Assembly (NCBI GenBank): GCA_038496445.1
Contig: JALMLS010000578.1
Span: 496,001-560,000, forward strand
Source of the DNA: Trichosphaerium sp. ATCC 40318
Lineage: Eukaryota > Discosea > Flabellinia > Trichosidae
Direction: 5' to 3'
Length of the DNA stretch: 64,000 nucleotides
Part shown: positions 35,150 through 45,778 of the stretch, piece after piece
How positions within the stretch are numbered: position 1 is the first letter of the stretch
Layout of the letters: each line of letters begins with the position of its first letter
Notes under the pieces: model-generated
What the model saw: the letters and a program-made list of their open reading frames with translations, nothing else
What the model was told of the DNA's origin: nothing
Databases searched by the model: none
Made by a program: the position numbers and the translations under genes

Positions 35150-37658
35150 TTAAAAATCGTAGACGTAGTTTGAGGAACTGAACTTGTTCAATGCTCTAAT
35201 GATAGCTTCTTTAGTTACTTCTTCTTGTGACGTAGCGGTAGGTAAAGCATAGTTATGACCAACACATTCAGAGCTAAAGAAAGAAGTAAACTCTCTGAAA
35301 GAGAAGAAAAAAGAAAAACAAAACATAACAGTGTTTTAAAGATAGACATGTTTGTGACTGTATAGTACGAAATGACGTACCGGAATAGAGGTATAACACC
35401 TGTACAACGTGCTCTAGCGAAAGAAGGTCCTGACTCACCAACCCATGGGATAAGAATAAAGCGAGACTGTTTGCTAGAGATAGCAACGCCAATAGCCGAA
35501 CTTGCCTTATGATCAACAGCAGATATTCTAAAAGTTCGTTTAGAATACTCAAAGGGGTTACAAAGAAGCCATTTATAAATATGCTGAAGAGCGTAGTCGC
35601 TTACAAAATGCGTAAAACGACATTAAGCAGAACTGAACGTTGAAAAAAAAATAAAAATTGAAGTGCTTGTAAATGCTTTGTAGCGCTTGTAAATCATACC
35701 TCAATGCAGCAAATACAATAACTTCATCTGTAAAGTACTTTCCAAGTGCCTCAATACCACCATCGCCACTACCAAGCTACAAAAAATCAATTACAAAAAA
35801 AAATCACAAGATGAAAGGTTTTCGTATTTATAATACATTAACAAAACGTACTAGAGTTAATGTTTTACCGCCACTGTATCCGAAAGCGAAAAAATTTGTT
35901 TTAGATGCATCTTTTCTTAAATCATCCCATAATGGCTTTACAACTGACATATCAACTGCGAAACCAGCATACTAACAAAGATTAGACGGATTTTTTAAAG
36001 ATGAAGGAAGAAAAAACTTCTCTTCCAAAAGTATGCGTTAGAACCATACCTTACGTGCAGGCTTAGACACTGGCTTCTTGTGCTAAACAAAGGCTATCAG
36101 ATGAAGGTAACTGAAGGGAAATAAAAGGAGCCTGAAAATTTCTAGGTGATGTCCAAATAACGTACTGCAGTGCGTTTGAAAACACGTGATGGTGATTGTT
36201 TCTTTGCTGTATCAGCTGGAGGCTTTGCTGGTTCTTTAGATGCCGAAATATCTTTCTTTTCAGTTGTAGGAGAGTGCTTTGAAAAAGTAAGTTGATACAA
36301 AGAAAGTGAAAGGGCGTACTGGCTTTCTAACAAATTTTTTCCTTGGCGTTTTCTTAGGCTCTGTCTCTTTGACAGGTTCTGGTTCTTTAGCTGGTTCAGG
36401 TTCTTTGACTGGCTCTGGTTCTTTGGCTGGCTCTGGGGCTGGTTCAGGCTCCGGTTCTTTAGCTGGTTCTGGAGTTGGCTCTGGTTCTTTAACTGGTTCT
36501 GGCTCTTTAACTGGTTCAGGTTCTTTGACAGGCTCAGGTTCTGGCTCTTTAACAGGTTCTGGTTCAGGTTCAGGTTCTTTTACTGGTTCTGGTTCTTTGA
36601 CTGGCTCTGGGGTCGTTTCAGGTTCCTTTACAGGTTCAGGTTCTGGCTCTGGTTCTTTGGCAGGTTCTGGTTCTTTAACAGGTTCAGGTTCAGGTTCTGG
36701 CTCTGGTTCTTTGGCTGGTTCAGGCTCCTTTACAGGTTCTGGTTCTTTGGCTGGCTCTGGGGTTGGCTCAGGTTCCTTTACTGGCTCTGGCTCTGGTTCT
36801 GGTTCTTTAACTGGCTCTGGAGTAGGTTCAGGTTCTTCCACACGCTCTTGTTCTGTTTCTTGTGGTTTCTCAGTTTCTGTTGGTTGCTGTCCAGTACTCA
36901 AACCATTGTCTGAGTCTAAAGATATTGGTCAGTGGAAGCGAAAACACAAGAAAAAAAAAAAGGGCGAGATTGATTTTTTTAAGTTGTTTCCTTAGCGTTC
37001 CCGCAAAACCCACGTGATGGGAAATTGAAAAGAGCGAAATATGGGGACGGTGAGGCAGTTTAAAAATATTTTAGGTTTAGAGACTTTTTAAGTGTCCAAA
37101 ATAGTCGTAAATCGATCAAAGACGCTAAAAGACGCATTTGTGATCTGTTTTTAGAGTATTCGAAGGTTTTACAAAAAAACTGACGAAAAACGAAAAAAAG
37201 TTAATCGCCCGTATGGTCCTTACAAACGCGTTGTTTTGAAACAATACAAATAAACAACTAAAAGAAACGGTTTTTCTAGAGTCGTGGATTTTTTCTTTGG
37301 CTTGTAATTTCGTTATTTGGGAAAAGAGCGCTACGAACCTACGTAAACGACATTATTTGTGTTTTTAGCTTCATCTGTTTCGTTCGGTTGTGAAATGTCG
37401 TACACCCACTTGTCATCAACGACAAATTTGTATGTATACTTGCCAGGTGGTAGAATGAGTTCTGCTTGAAAAGTAGATCTCCCGACTCTGTCAAGTGGGA
37501 TAGGTTCTTGCCACCAGTCCCAAGAACCGCGTAGGAACACTTGGTTGCCACCGTGCTTCCACGTAAATACTATGCGAACAAGTTAACGAAAACGGGTCAT
37601 TTAAAATGCTATTATCACCGGAAACGTATGTAATTTAGCGTAACGTACCTTTTGCCAT
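35150..37658 (-). CDS. CBM48-type domain, Pro-Glu repeat linker and coactosin-like ADF-H domain
   Basis: The N-terminal exons (MAK at 37656-37658, then [40 protein letters not shown]) are a glycogen-binding E-set module as in AMPK beta subunits. A donor at 37335 (VVYV-G|GTTCGT) joins in phase over about 415 bases to [11 protein letters not shown]. The interval has one minus-strand ATG, with no in-phase route to the next exon, and that exon has no Met, so the CBM48 exons are the only start I find. Then come about 150 residues of [10 protein letters not shown] repeats and a basic [13 protein letters not shown]. Further exons form an ADF-homology domain of coactosin type: [81 protein letters not shown]. 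Coactosin binds filamentous actin. Alternatively these are two genes, a stand-alone 80-residue CBM48 protein ending VYVGS and a coactosin protein with an unseen first exon. Confidence 0.6.
36355..36845 (-). repeat. Coding tandem repeat, [12 protein letters not shown]
   Basis: About 490 bases of short imperfect repeats, units of 6, 12 and 18 bases, coding Glu-Pro runs with Val-Lys or Ala-Lys inserts. The plus strand of the same DNA is also open for over 200 codons as Gly-Ser repeats, a by-product of the repeat composition. Such arrays are prone to length change. Confidence 0.9.
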
Positions 37659-37888
37659 ACTGTGAGGACTATATTATGAAATCTCCTTACCGTTCGCAAA
37701 ATTGAAAAAAATGCGCACGGTACACTGAGTGTCAACTGTTTTCAATTTCGAACCGACACGGCGTTTTAAGAGTCGTTACAATTGTGTACTTTGCACTGTT
37801 GGTGTTTGTAAAGAGTGTACGCTTGCGTTGCGGAGTTATCAGTCGATTAAAGATCTATCTTCAGCGCTTCTAACGTGCTACGTTCCTG

Positions 37889-38374
37889 ATGCAATATCTC
37901 ACTGTGAAAGGGGTATCACAGTGTATTAAGCAATTTGTTTCTCTGCCTAGTGCCCAAAGCAAATTATCGCCTGTGTTCTGCACTGAACTACTCAAAGACG
38001 ACCCACCGCCAAAGGTACAATGAAGAAAATAACGCTTTAGCTTCAGTTAATTTGGAACTTCTTTAAACTGTGCCGTAAACGCTCACAGTGCTTAAAATAG
38101 GCCGTTGTAGTACAAAAAGTGAAACATCGTGTTGCCAACCCTTTAAAACCGTTTTATTCAGATGAACCGTCTCTACTCTACTGGGCCACGCTACGAGGCG
38201 TAGATTTAAACAAAAAGCCAAAAACAAAGGTGAAGAAACCTCTATTTTGTGTAATTACCTCACATTACGCCTAAGCCGCCACCCAAACCTCTATTACCTC
38301 CGTTCGAATCTATTTTTAAAGACGACGAACAATACACAGTACCACAACGCCCATACTACATAGAAGTAACTTAG
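37889..38374 (+). CDS. Unknown small protein, three exons
   Basis: Exons: 37889-38014 (MQYLTVKGVSQCIKQFVSLP, ending KDDPPPK), about 38101-38228 (AVVVQKVKHRVANPLKPFYS, SLLYWATLRGVDLNKKPKTK) and about 38276-38374 (PPPKPLLPPFESIFKDD, QRPYYIEVT, stop TAG 38372-38374). Both introns have GT/AG ends and join in phase 0, and the product is basic and Pro/Lys-rich with no frame break, so coding is convincing. The size, basic Pro-rich character and lack of a classical domain resemble lineage-specific mitochondrial ribosomal proteins, but that is a guess. The start is uncertain: an in-frame stop lies above 37889, though an earlier exon could exist. It faces away from the CBM48 gene, with about 230 bases between starts. 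Confidence 0.5.
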
Positions 38375-38606
38375 TGGAAACTCCCTCGTCGTTTACTAAC
38401 GCGCTAAAACTAATTAGCTTGCAAAAGCGATCATTGCATGGATAAAATCCAACAAATTTCCGTTCACTTTTGTACCATTTTCCGTACGTTCCCTAGCGCT
38501 TTTACGATCACCTATGTGGTTGCTCGCTTCAATACGATAATTTGAAGCAATGACACACTTATTGATGACGTTTTAACGGAACTAGGGACCAGGATTGTCC
38601 GGTCAA

Positions 38607-39170
38607 ATGACGGATACTGTTGATAGAATAAATGAAAATACTCCAATGTTTTCTAAAAGAATGTCTGATTGTGAGTCAGAAAATGGCATGAGGGATATCA
38701 TAAACGATATCATGAACGTATGTGATCTATTGAAAGGACTACAAGGTTCCAATATTAATGACGAGTGTAGTTTTTGGGTGAGAGAGGCATAATGACAATG
38801 TTGAGATTTCGTGAAACAGTTGGCTCTGCTTTAGTGTTACCACCTGGACCTAATCAGCTTTTGGATTCCTTTCGTGTTTTTCATGATCCAGCTTCAGCTA
38901 ATCCATTAACTGTTGGTGCTAGAGCATTATCAAAGCACTGTGTTAGGTACGTTTTGAGAAACGCGAGTTGGATTAGTTTTGCATCTGATATTTTTTCTCT
39001 TTTGTAGGAGTAAAGACACGTGGTGGGGAACTGAAAAAAATACAACTGTTTACCAAAAAAATGTGCATGCAGAAAAGGTCTTAAGAAAGATATTACATGC
39101 TGCAGCTTGGATGAATGTACACACTCTTCCAGTACGTCAAAAAGAAAAAGTTGTTTCTTCCCTTGTTTAG
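38607..39170 (+). CDS. Unknown conserved-looking protein, three exons
   Basis: The start MTDTVDRINENTPMFSKRM (38607) runs to DIINDIMN, where a GTATGT donor and a TTAATGAC branch-like site before TGTAG give an in-phase join to FLGERGIMTMLRFRETVGS. A second intron (GTACGT...TTGTAG, about 38950-39007) joins to SKDTWWGTEKNTTVYQKN. The product ends RQKEKVVSSLV at 39170. About 145 residues, with conserved-looking core GSALVLPPGPNQLLDSFRVFHDP and EKVLRKILHAAAWMNVHTLP. No signal or membrane segment. I do not recognise it. Confidence 0.6.
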
Positions 39171-39900
39171 TTATTCTTCTATTTTTGTGTTCTTTTGTCA
39201 GATGCGACGATGATGTTAGAGCACATCTCCAAATGCCAACTAATGTTTTAATAGCATGACATATATGTACTTGAGATTAGAGAGAAAAACGGCTACGGTA
39301 CATTGTTTTTCAAAGTTTTTTTTTGCTTTTTTCGAAGCTAAAATGTAATTTAAGGTGCACGATGGCTTGCAACTTCTCCGTATCATTTCCGCGGTTTCCT
39401 AGAGCCTCAAATGGCGGATGGGCATGAGAAAGGTAGTGCACAAATCTTCTATTTATACTCACCTTGGTGCAGGATGGAAACACTAACAAGTGGCTATTAA
39501 AAAATGGTAATTTTTTTCGCTACATCAGTACCCTACAACCAGGTTTAGAGCCACTGTTCAATGTAGTTAACAAATTAAATTAGTGCAAGTGCTCAATACA
39601 AACTGTCTCATTTGTCTCCCTCACTGCGGCAATACCATTAATTTGTTATGCTATCTGATATCAGAAAAAAATGTAAAGAAAAACTGTAAACCTCTCAATA
39701 AAATATGTTTGTGAAGTACAAGGGTTTTATGTAACGTATTTGATTACCTCCCGATTAGCATCCTTAGCATTATTAGTTATTTAAAGTGCACTTGTTGTAT
39801 TTACTGTAGGGTCATTACCCAATTTATTCCAATACTCTTGTTAGGCAACACAAAACAACAAAGTCAATTATTTTCATAATTTTAGCGCCTGTGCCAGAAA
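39171..39900. other. Spacer, no gene seen
   Basis: 730 AT-rich bases downstream of the unknown gene and upstream of the glucokinase. No coding exon, repeat array or RNA gene recognised. Confidence 0.45.
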
Positions 39901-41948
39901 ATGGCAACAAGTATTCTTACCGCAGACGTTGTACAGCATCTAAATAATTGGAACATTACTGAATCTGTACGTATAACACGCCTATTCACGCACACATAGT
40001 TTGATATCATTTTAAGTGTTGTTATTGTAGCCAGAGTCACAATATTTCGTTGGTATTGATGTAGGGTACTGAAATCTGTTCTTAACGCACGTGGAAACTA
40101 ACATTCTTGTTTCTGGATATTAGAGCAACAAATACACGTGTTGTTGTGTCTAATGGGATGAATGGTGAACGTACTGATGGCTTTTTTTATTCGGTTTGTA
40201 TTCAAACGCTGGCTTAACACTTTGAAGCGTATTTGTTGGTTCACAAGTTTAAGTGTACACATGCTTCTCTTTTAGTACAAACCTTGAATACCATTGGAGG
40301 TAAAGTATACATGTCCTTATTAAACTAACCGTCATAGACGAGATCTTTAGCATTTTGAAGACAAAGGTTGTACATGTGTTTTACAAGCTTGTTTTAAACG
40401 TCTTCCAAGGCCTCTGGTGGCGTTCTAGACGCAGCTGGACCAATCAAAGATAAAGGCAAAAGAGTATCAATCACGAACTGGTGCGTCAAACTACAGAATA
40501 AGTGAAGAATTAACTGTAGAGCAAAGGAAAGGTGAAGATCAATCATTTTGTATTGATGATATAAGCGATACTTTACTTCCCAGAGGTGCATCACGATTTC
40601 TAAATGACTTGGAAGCAACGTGTTGGGGAATTATTGGGCTTGATAGCAATCGTAAATTTTTATCACATTTTAAAACCTTAGGGCACGTGTTCGCCTATTC
40701 TCTTGCATACCTTATTTACACTTAAACAGAAGTGACAAAGATACTACCCTAGATCAAGGCAACTGTACGTTATGTGTCACTCACTGCAATCTTTCTTTTT
40801 ACAGTTTACACCGAAAGCGACTGTTTTGTTGTTGTATAGTTCAATACAACTATGCTTTGTTATGTACTAACCTTTGATAGATGTGGTTGTATGTGTTGGT
40901 ACAAATAATGATGGAAGCATTTATGTCCAATACTAACTATTTAAATTAAGGTACTGGATTAGGGAATGCGTTGATTATTGGAGATGCAGTGGCAGAAAAT
41001 CCAGCATTCAGAGTTTTGCCATTGGAAGCTGGTCATTCGTACGACTTTTCATACTGCTTGTTTTAATCTTTGTCATGCTTGTTAAAGTAATGTAATATCA
41101 TTGGCACATGGCGATCCCAAAAGAGAGGAAGACGAAAAGATACTAAAATATGTTTCTTCTGTTGCTGTATGCCTTAATTTTTTCTCGCTATTTTCCTAAT
41201 ATTTTTCGGAAAGTGGAATCTTGAGTTTGCTGTTGAGTGGGATGGTATGTGGTTAGCTGTGCTTTTGAGATTTTAATTGTTTAAGATATTGTTTCTTCTC
41301 GTGGATTAACAACGTTATATGATTACTACAAAGGAGAAAAGACAAATGTAAATGCTGAAACAGGTAGAGAAAAATGTTTGTACTTTTTTTTTGATCTGTT
41401 GTTCTTGTAGTTGTTTCCTTGGTGTCGAATGGTGACACAACTGCAACTAATGCCCTATTAAAATTCTATGAATATCAATATAGGTTTGCTCAAACAATGT
41501 GTATAACATCACAAGCAAAAGGAGTTATCTTCGCAGGAAGCAATCAAGTACTTTCGGTTTATTTTCTTAGTTTTTATTAGATCATTAAACACTTTGTAGG
41601 TGAGCAATTTAGAGTTCATTGAAGCACACTTAGCTTCTTTAAAGAAGGTTTTTCTTAAGCATAAACGTACTGAGTGGCTTGTAGACGCAAAGGTATTATT
41701 AGTGATAAGAACATGGGTTTTTTTTTACAGCTGATAGTTAATATCCCAGAAAACAACACATTTGAACATGTACGCTATTGATACCTTTAAACAAAGTCAC
41801 TTACTATTTTAACCGACAGGAACTTATTGGGTTGCCTTCATACTGCAAGAAATTTAGCAAATTAAAACAATACATGATAACAGCAGGTGAAGAATATTGT
41901 GAAAGTAAAGTTGCCTGTTTACAATCAGCCTTACTTTCTAGAAATTAA
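39901..41948 (+). CDS. glk: Bacterial-type (Glk family) glucokinase, with an apparent frameshift
   Basis: ATP-dependent phosphorylation of glucose to glucose 6-phosphate. About 400 residues in more than ten exons. Start MATSILTADVVQHLNNWNI. The phosphate-binding motif is reassembled across an intron as FVGIDVGATNTRVVVSNG. Then comes SGGVLDAAGPIKDKGKRVSITN, the typical AGP..TN motif, RGASRFLNDLEATCWG (catalytic-region Asp in FLNDLEA), GTGLGNALIIGD, LEAGHS, SRGLTTLYDYYKGE, FAQTMCITSQAKGVIFAGSNQ and the end at 41946-41948. At about 40480-40490 the frame giving SITNW runs to a stop within nine codons while the neighbouring frame gives SNYRISEELTVEQ. No intron larger than 16 bases reconciles them, so a one-base insertion or two-base deletion, or a sequence error, is likely. 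The Glk family is mainly bacterial. Confidence 0.78.
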
Positions 41949-42091
41949 TTGTCTGAGAGCTTTTGTTGCTAACGAGCTACATTGTAACTTGAGTCAAAAA
42001 CAAACTTGTCTCTTTTTTTTTCAACACTTTTGTTGAGTTATTTATTTTCCTTTCACTTATTTTACTGGAAGTCACATAAATGTGAAGTACT
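41949..42091. other. Short convergent spacer
   Basis: 143 bases between the ends of the glucokinase and the F-box/LRR gene; T-rich with AATAAA-like sequence on the opposite strand. No other feature. Confidence 0.4.
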
Positions 42092-43342
42092 TTATTTCCA
42101 ACTTGTATCATACAATTTACTCCATGCACATCCTGGAATACCCGATTCGTAGTCATCAATTGTCAAAGCTGGTAGAGCCTTCATGAGGGAGTTCAATTGA
42201 TCACGTGATACTTTCTTGAACTTCCATGAACGTCCGGTACATATTTTGTGACGTTCTCCATGCATTACAAGTGTAGAAAGTCTTGAAAGAGAAGATAGGC
42301 TTTGAACTCCAACATCAGAGATATCAATACAATACGATAAATCCAAATACTCCAATAATACAAGTGAGGTTAACTTTTTAAGCAAGTCATCTGTAGTTCT
42401 TGTATGTTTAAGACAAAGTTTCTTTAGTTTTGTAAGTAATGGTATTTCAGTTAGACTTTGATAACGGTTTGTTCCTGATGTGACAAACTGTAACTTTTCC
42501 AATGATGTAAACTTTACAACACAAAGGCCTCCGCCATGTGATAGTTTAAGAGATTTTAAATTCGTCCAACTTGATCCGAGAAAATCACTACTGATGCTAT
42601 AATTGTTATAGCCTTTGTCAGGAGATGGTAGCTCAAGATGAAAAGATACTAATGAAACCAAAGGTTTGAGTTGAAGTAATAAAGAATCATCAACAGTACA
42701 TGCCAAAAGCTTGAGTTTAGTTAAACTTTTTAATGCTGTAATAGGTAACAACCAACTAATTTTTTTGTAAATGTATGTTCTATATGATGTTCTATGTCTT
42801 TCTTGTCCACCTAATAGATCAAGACGTGTTAGTGTTGAAAACTTACATACTTCCATCAACCCTTTGTTTGTCACTCCCATACCCAATGACAGATGCTTAA
42901 GGTTTGTAAACACGTGTAATTTTGCTATTTCTTCAGAGTTAAGCCATATGTACTTAGCTGACATTTGAACTGATTGTTCCTCAGAGTATAGAGAATAATA
43001 TGGCTTCAATCTTTTCTGCCATCCCTTTCTGCTAACAAGCTTCCATGTATAAAACTCTTCTAAGTACTTCGGAGAATTTTTCACGTGCACAGACCTCACA
43101 TTGTTGATGTAATTGAAGTTATTGATGATATTGTTGAGAGCTCCAATGTTGTCAATTGTAATTGTTGAGGCAATACCTGTAGACCATAAAAACGTGTGCC
43201 ACAAAGCAGATGTTGAAGCAAGGCGACTCTTTGATTTCTGATCAAGGAAGGCGCTTATACAGTACCAAGGGTCAATACCAAGCGAATACCAGTCGGTTAG
43301 GGGTTCAGGGGCACGTCCTATATTCAGATGTAAGCACAACAT
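42092..43342 (-). CDS. F-box/leucine-rich-repeat protein, single exon
   Basis: 416 residues from MLCLHLNIGRAPEPL (ATG 43340-43342) to a stop at 42092. An F-box-like segment sits at about residues 22-60 (YSLGIDPWYCISAFLDQKSKSRLASTSALWHTF). From about residue 135 come irregular LRRs: LHVFTNLKHLSLGMGVTNKG, FSTLTRLDLLGGQ, LKSLTKLKLLACTVDD, WTNLKSLKLSHGG, LTKLKKLCLKHTRTTDD, LVLLEYLDLSYCIDISDVG and LSRLSTLVMHG. The repeats are more divergent than those of the gene at 29033-30259. Likely a substrate adaptor of an SCF ubiquitin ligase. Intronless like the other F-box/LRR gene. Confidence 0.82.
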   Translation of the reverse strand: MLCLHLNIGRAPEPLTDWYSLGIDPWYCISAFLDQKSKSRLASTSALWHTFLWSTGIASTITIDNIGALNNIINNFNYINNVRSVHVKNSPKYLEEFYTWKLVSRKGWQKRLKPYYSLYSEEQSVQMSAKYIWLNSEEIAKLHVFTNLKHLSLGMGVTNKGLMEVCKFSTLTRLDLLGGQERHRTSYRTYIYKKISWLLPITALKSLTKLKLLACTVDDSLLLQLKPLVSLVSFHLELPSPDKGYNNYSISSDFLGSSWTNLKSLKLSHGGGLCVVKFTSLEKLQFVTSGTNRYQSLTEIPLLTKLKKLCLKHTRTTDDLLKKLTSLVLLEYLDLSYCIDISDVGVQSLSSLSRLSTLVMHGERHKICTGRSWKFKKVSRDQLNSLMKALPALTIDDYESGIPGCAWSKLYDTSWK

Positions 43343-43757
43343 TCTAAAAGTGTAGTGGCGAAGTCCTAGACAATAAACATGGTTGCTAGTGCGTACTATC
43401 TTGTAGATTAACGATATTATCTCCAGAGTGTATGAGCAACATTAAATTAGATCAAGTGTTGGTTAGTAATGCGACAGCGATTAGAAATTTGTTCTGAAAT
43501 GATTCCAGTAAACTTCAAGTAACGTTAGGTGAACTATGGTTGACTTTTTAGAGTCAAAAACAGAGTTGTTCGAATAAAACCAAGAATTATTCTTCACTTT
43601 GTTTTTCCCTGGCCCATGCTTGTACGTACTGCTTTTAAGCTAATTAAAGTCAAGACGTTTCTGTGGCGTGGAGAAAAAAAGTAGAGGACTTGAACGAATT
43701 TAACTGTACTACCATTATTATTTTATTGCATTTGTCAACATGGCTTTGTTGTTTTCT
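43343..43757. other. Spacer, no gene seen
   Basis: Promoter of the F-box/LRR gene and 3' flank of the HRDC/F-box gene. Nothing further recognised. Confidence 0.4.
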
Positions 43758-45515
43758 TCAAGTATAAGAACGTGGTGGTATGAATGGAAAACCACTATTT
43801 ACAGGATACTCAAAGTATGGTAAATCAGCAAAATCATGCAGGTGAGGTTCAAATACGATTGAGTCTCTTCCATTCTTTACAACATCAACTACCTTACATT
43901 TTCTAATAGTGTTTTTTGGAAATACATGAGAGAACATCAACCAAAGATATTCGAACCCATCGACTATGTCTTCTTTAGGTATTTTATTTGATGTACATGG
44001 ACGTCCTAAAATCATATGGTTAAACATAAATAAATACTGTAAGAAGATGTCTTGTTATTCATGCAAACAATATTGGCAACTTTCAGAGTTTTTAAAGTCA
44101 GGTCACGTGTTAGTGTTCTGACTATTGTATACAATGTGATGTATAAGAAAAATTTGTTCCAGAAGTCTTACTTGTTGCCCAAGTACAATAGAACTAGAGT
44201 TGACTGATTAAAAAAAAAACTGTAAGGCAAGTTCTTCCTATTTTTCTCACCGGCCTTGTGGCAAAAGACATAATTTAATTAGCATTTTGATGTGATTTTG
44301 ATGTACCTAATAATATTGGCAATGCTTGTGCATATCTAGATGTCATGTGTACCATTCTTGAATTGCCATAGATAATAATGCTGTTGGATATAAATGTGCT
44401 CACTTTAAAACACAGTTTGTATACATGTGTATGTGATCCTGTTGCATCAGTATCTGTATTTAAGAATATAGTAACATCTACGTTTACAGCAATAGGTTGT
44501 ACTCTTGAAAAAACGGTAATATCTGAAAACACTTGTTAGAACTTTAAAAAAAAACTTTCACTATTTTTTTTCCCACGTTACAACAATACTTACAAATGAA
44601 TTGATCAGTTTCTGAATACCCAAAACCATCTGCATCTTCTTCTTCTGAACCAAACCCCATATTTGCTTTTCGTAAATAACACTACATAATAAGACAGTTA
44701 GAGAAAAAGAACACTGCAACTGATGTTTAAAAAAAGGCTAAAAACAGCTCTACGACAAGATTGCATGGTGAACGCACGTGATTGCTGCCGTCACTCATTT
44801 TATATTTTTCTTCCATATTAATACGATTCATTGTGTAGTGTTTGTAAGTCATCATGTCAATGTCTTCACACTTTATGGCTTTGGTCAATGAACACTTCCT
44901 TAATAGTAAATATAAACAAAACAAGCTACTATTAACTTTCTTCTAGTAAGTACCACTCTGCGTTCGCCCAACGCCTCCAAAAATCGTCTGAGGTTATAAA
45001 TTGACACCATAGCTTACAAACTGTAGCATTATTTGCCAAATCTTTCCCTGTCAGGCCAAGTAACACCATTTCCAAAATCTCTTCTGGGAACGCCTAAAAA
45101 AGCAGTTAACGGTAGCAATCGTCTTAAAAATTAAGACGCACAAGAAACATGACACGGGCATCTTCGGACATGGGAGCTGATTTTTGGACTTTAACTTGCG
45201 ATACTGATAGTTTAGAACTGCTAGATTTGTCTTTTTGCGTTGTTTCGCCTTTATTGATCACTGCTAAGAGCGAAGCGCCGTATTTCGCTAGTTTATCGTC
45301 TGTAAAGCCTTCTATGGCGCTCAGATCTTTAATATTTGTTGGCGCTATCTACAAACTGTTAAGATTAATAAAGCGGACGCTATGACTCGTACAGTGGCTA
45401 TTTCTCGTAATATCTGATCAGTAACAACTTGCTCGACTTCAACGCCGTTAGAAGATGCCAATTCTTTACGAGTCTCAACTAATGCTTTGTAAAGCTTCGT
45501 TCCAGAAGTTCCCAT
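43758..45515 (-). CDS. HRDC domain plus F-box protein
   Basis: About 390 residues in seven or so exons. The N-terminus is an HRDC domain split by one intron: MGTSGTKLYKALVETRKELA, VVTDQILREIA, then IAPTNIKDLSAIEGFTDDKL and AKYGASLLAVI. HRDC is the nucleic-acid-binding helical module at the end of RecQ helicases and RNase D. A Ser/Lys linker leads to an F-box (AFPEEILEMVLLGLTGKDLA, CKLWCQFITSDDFWRRWA), then a C-terminal region I do not recognise (DITVFSRVQPIAVNVDVTIF, YGNSRMVHMTSRYAQALP, GFEYLWLMFSHVFPKNTIRK, ending FPFIPPRSYT). No helicase motifs are present. By domain logic it could bring DNA- or RNA-bound substrates to an SCF ligase. The combination is unknown to me. Confidence 0.75.
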
Positions 45516-45778
45516 TGTGAAATTGGATTAAACGTCACTGGTTTTTTTTTCTGTGAAAACAGGTACACAATGTAGTTTTTGTTAGAGTTCTTCTAGTTTG
45601 AGTGAGAGACAACCAAGTAACATAACTAAATAAAGAAGTCTTATCCCTGGACATTGAAAGGAGCATTTTCCTATACCATCTCTCATGGCTTTGCAGTGAC
45701 CTTTGGCAGCACATGTTTTTGTATTTTTTTATTTTGATTAATTGTATTTACAGTTATTTTTTACCGAAGTGATTGGAC
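45516..45778. other. Spacer, no gene seen
   Basis: 263 bases holding the HRDC/F-box promoter and the 3' end of ABCG transporter 1. Confidence 0.4.

Noticed and set aside
36306-36995. Plus-strand frame of 229 codons made of Gly-Ser repeats
   Set aside because: It is the complement of the Pro-Glu repeat exon; composition of the repeat keeps both strands open, and only the minus strand connects by splicing to recognisable domains.
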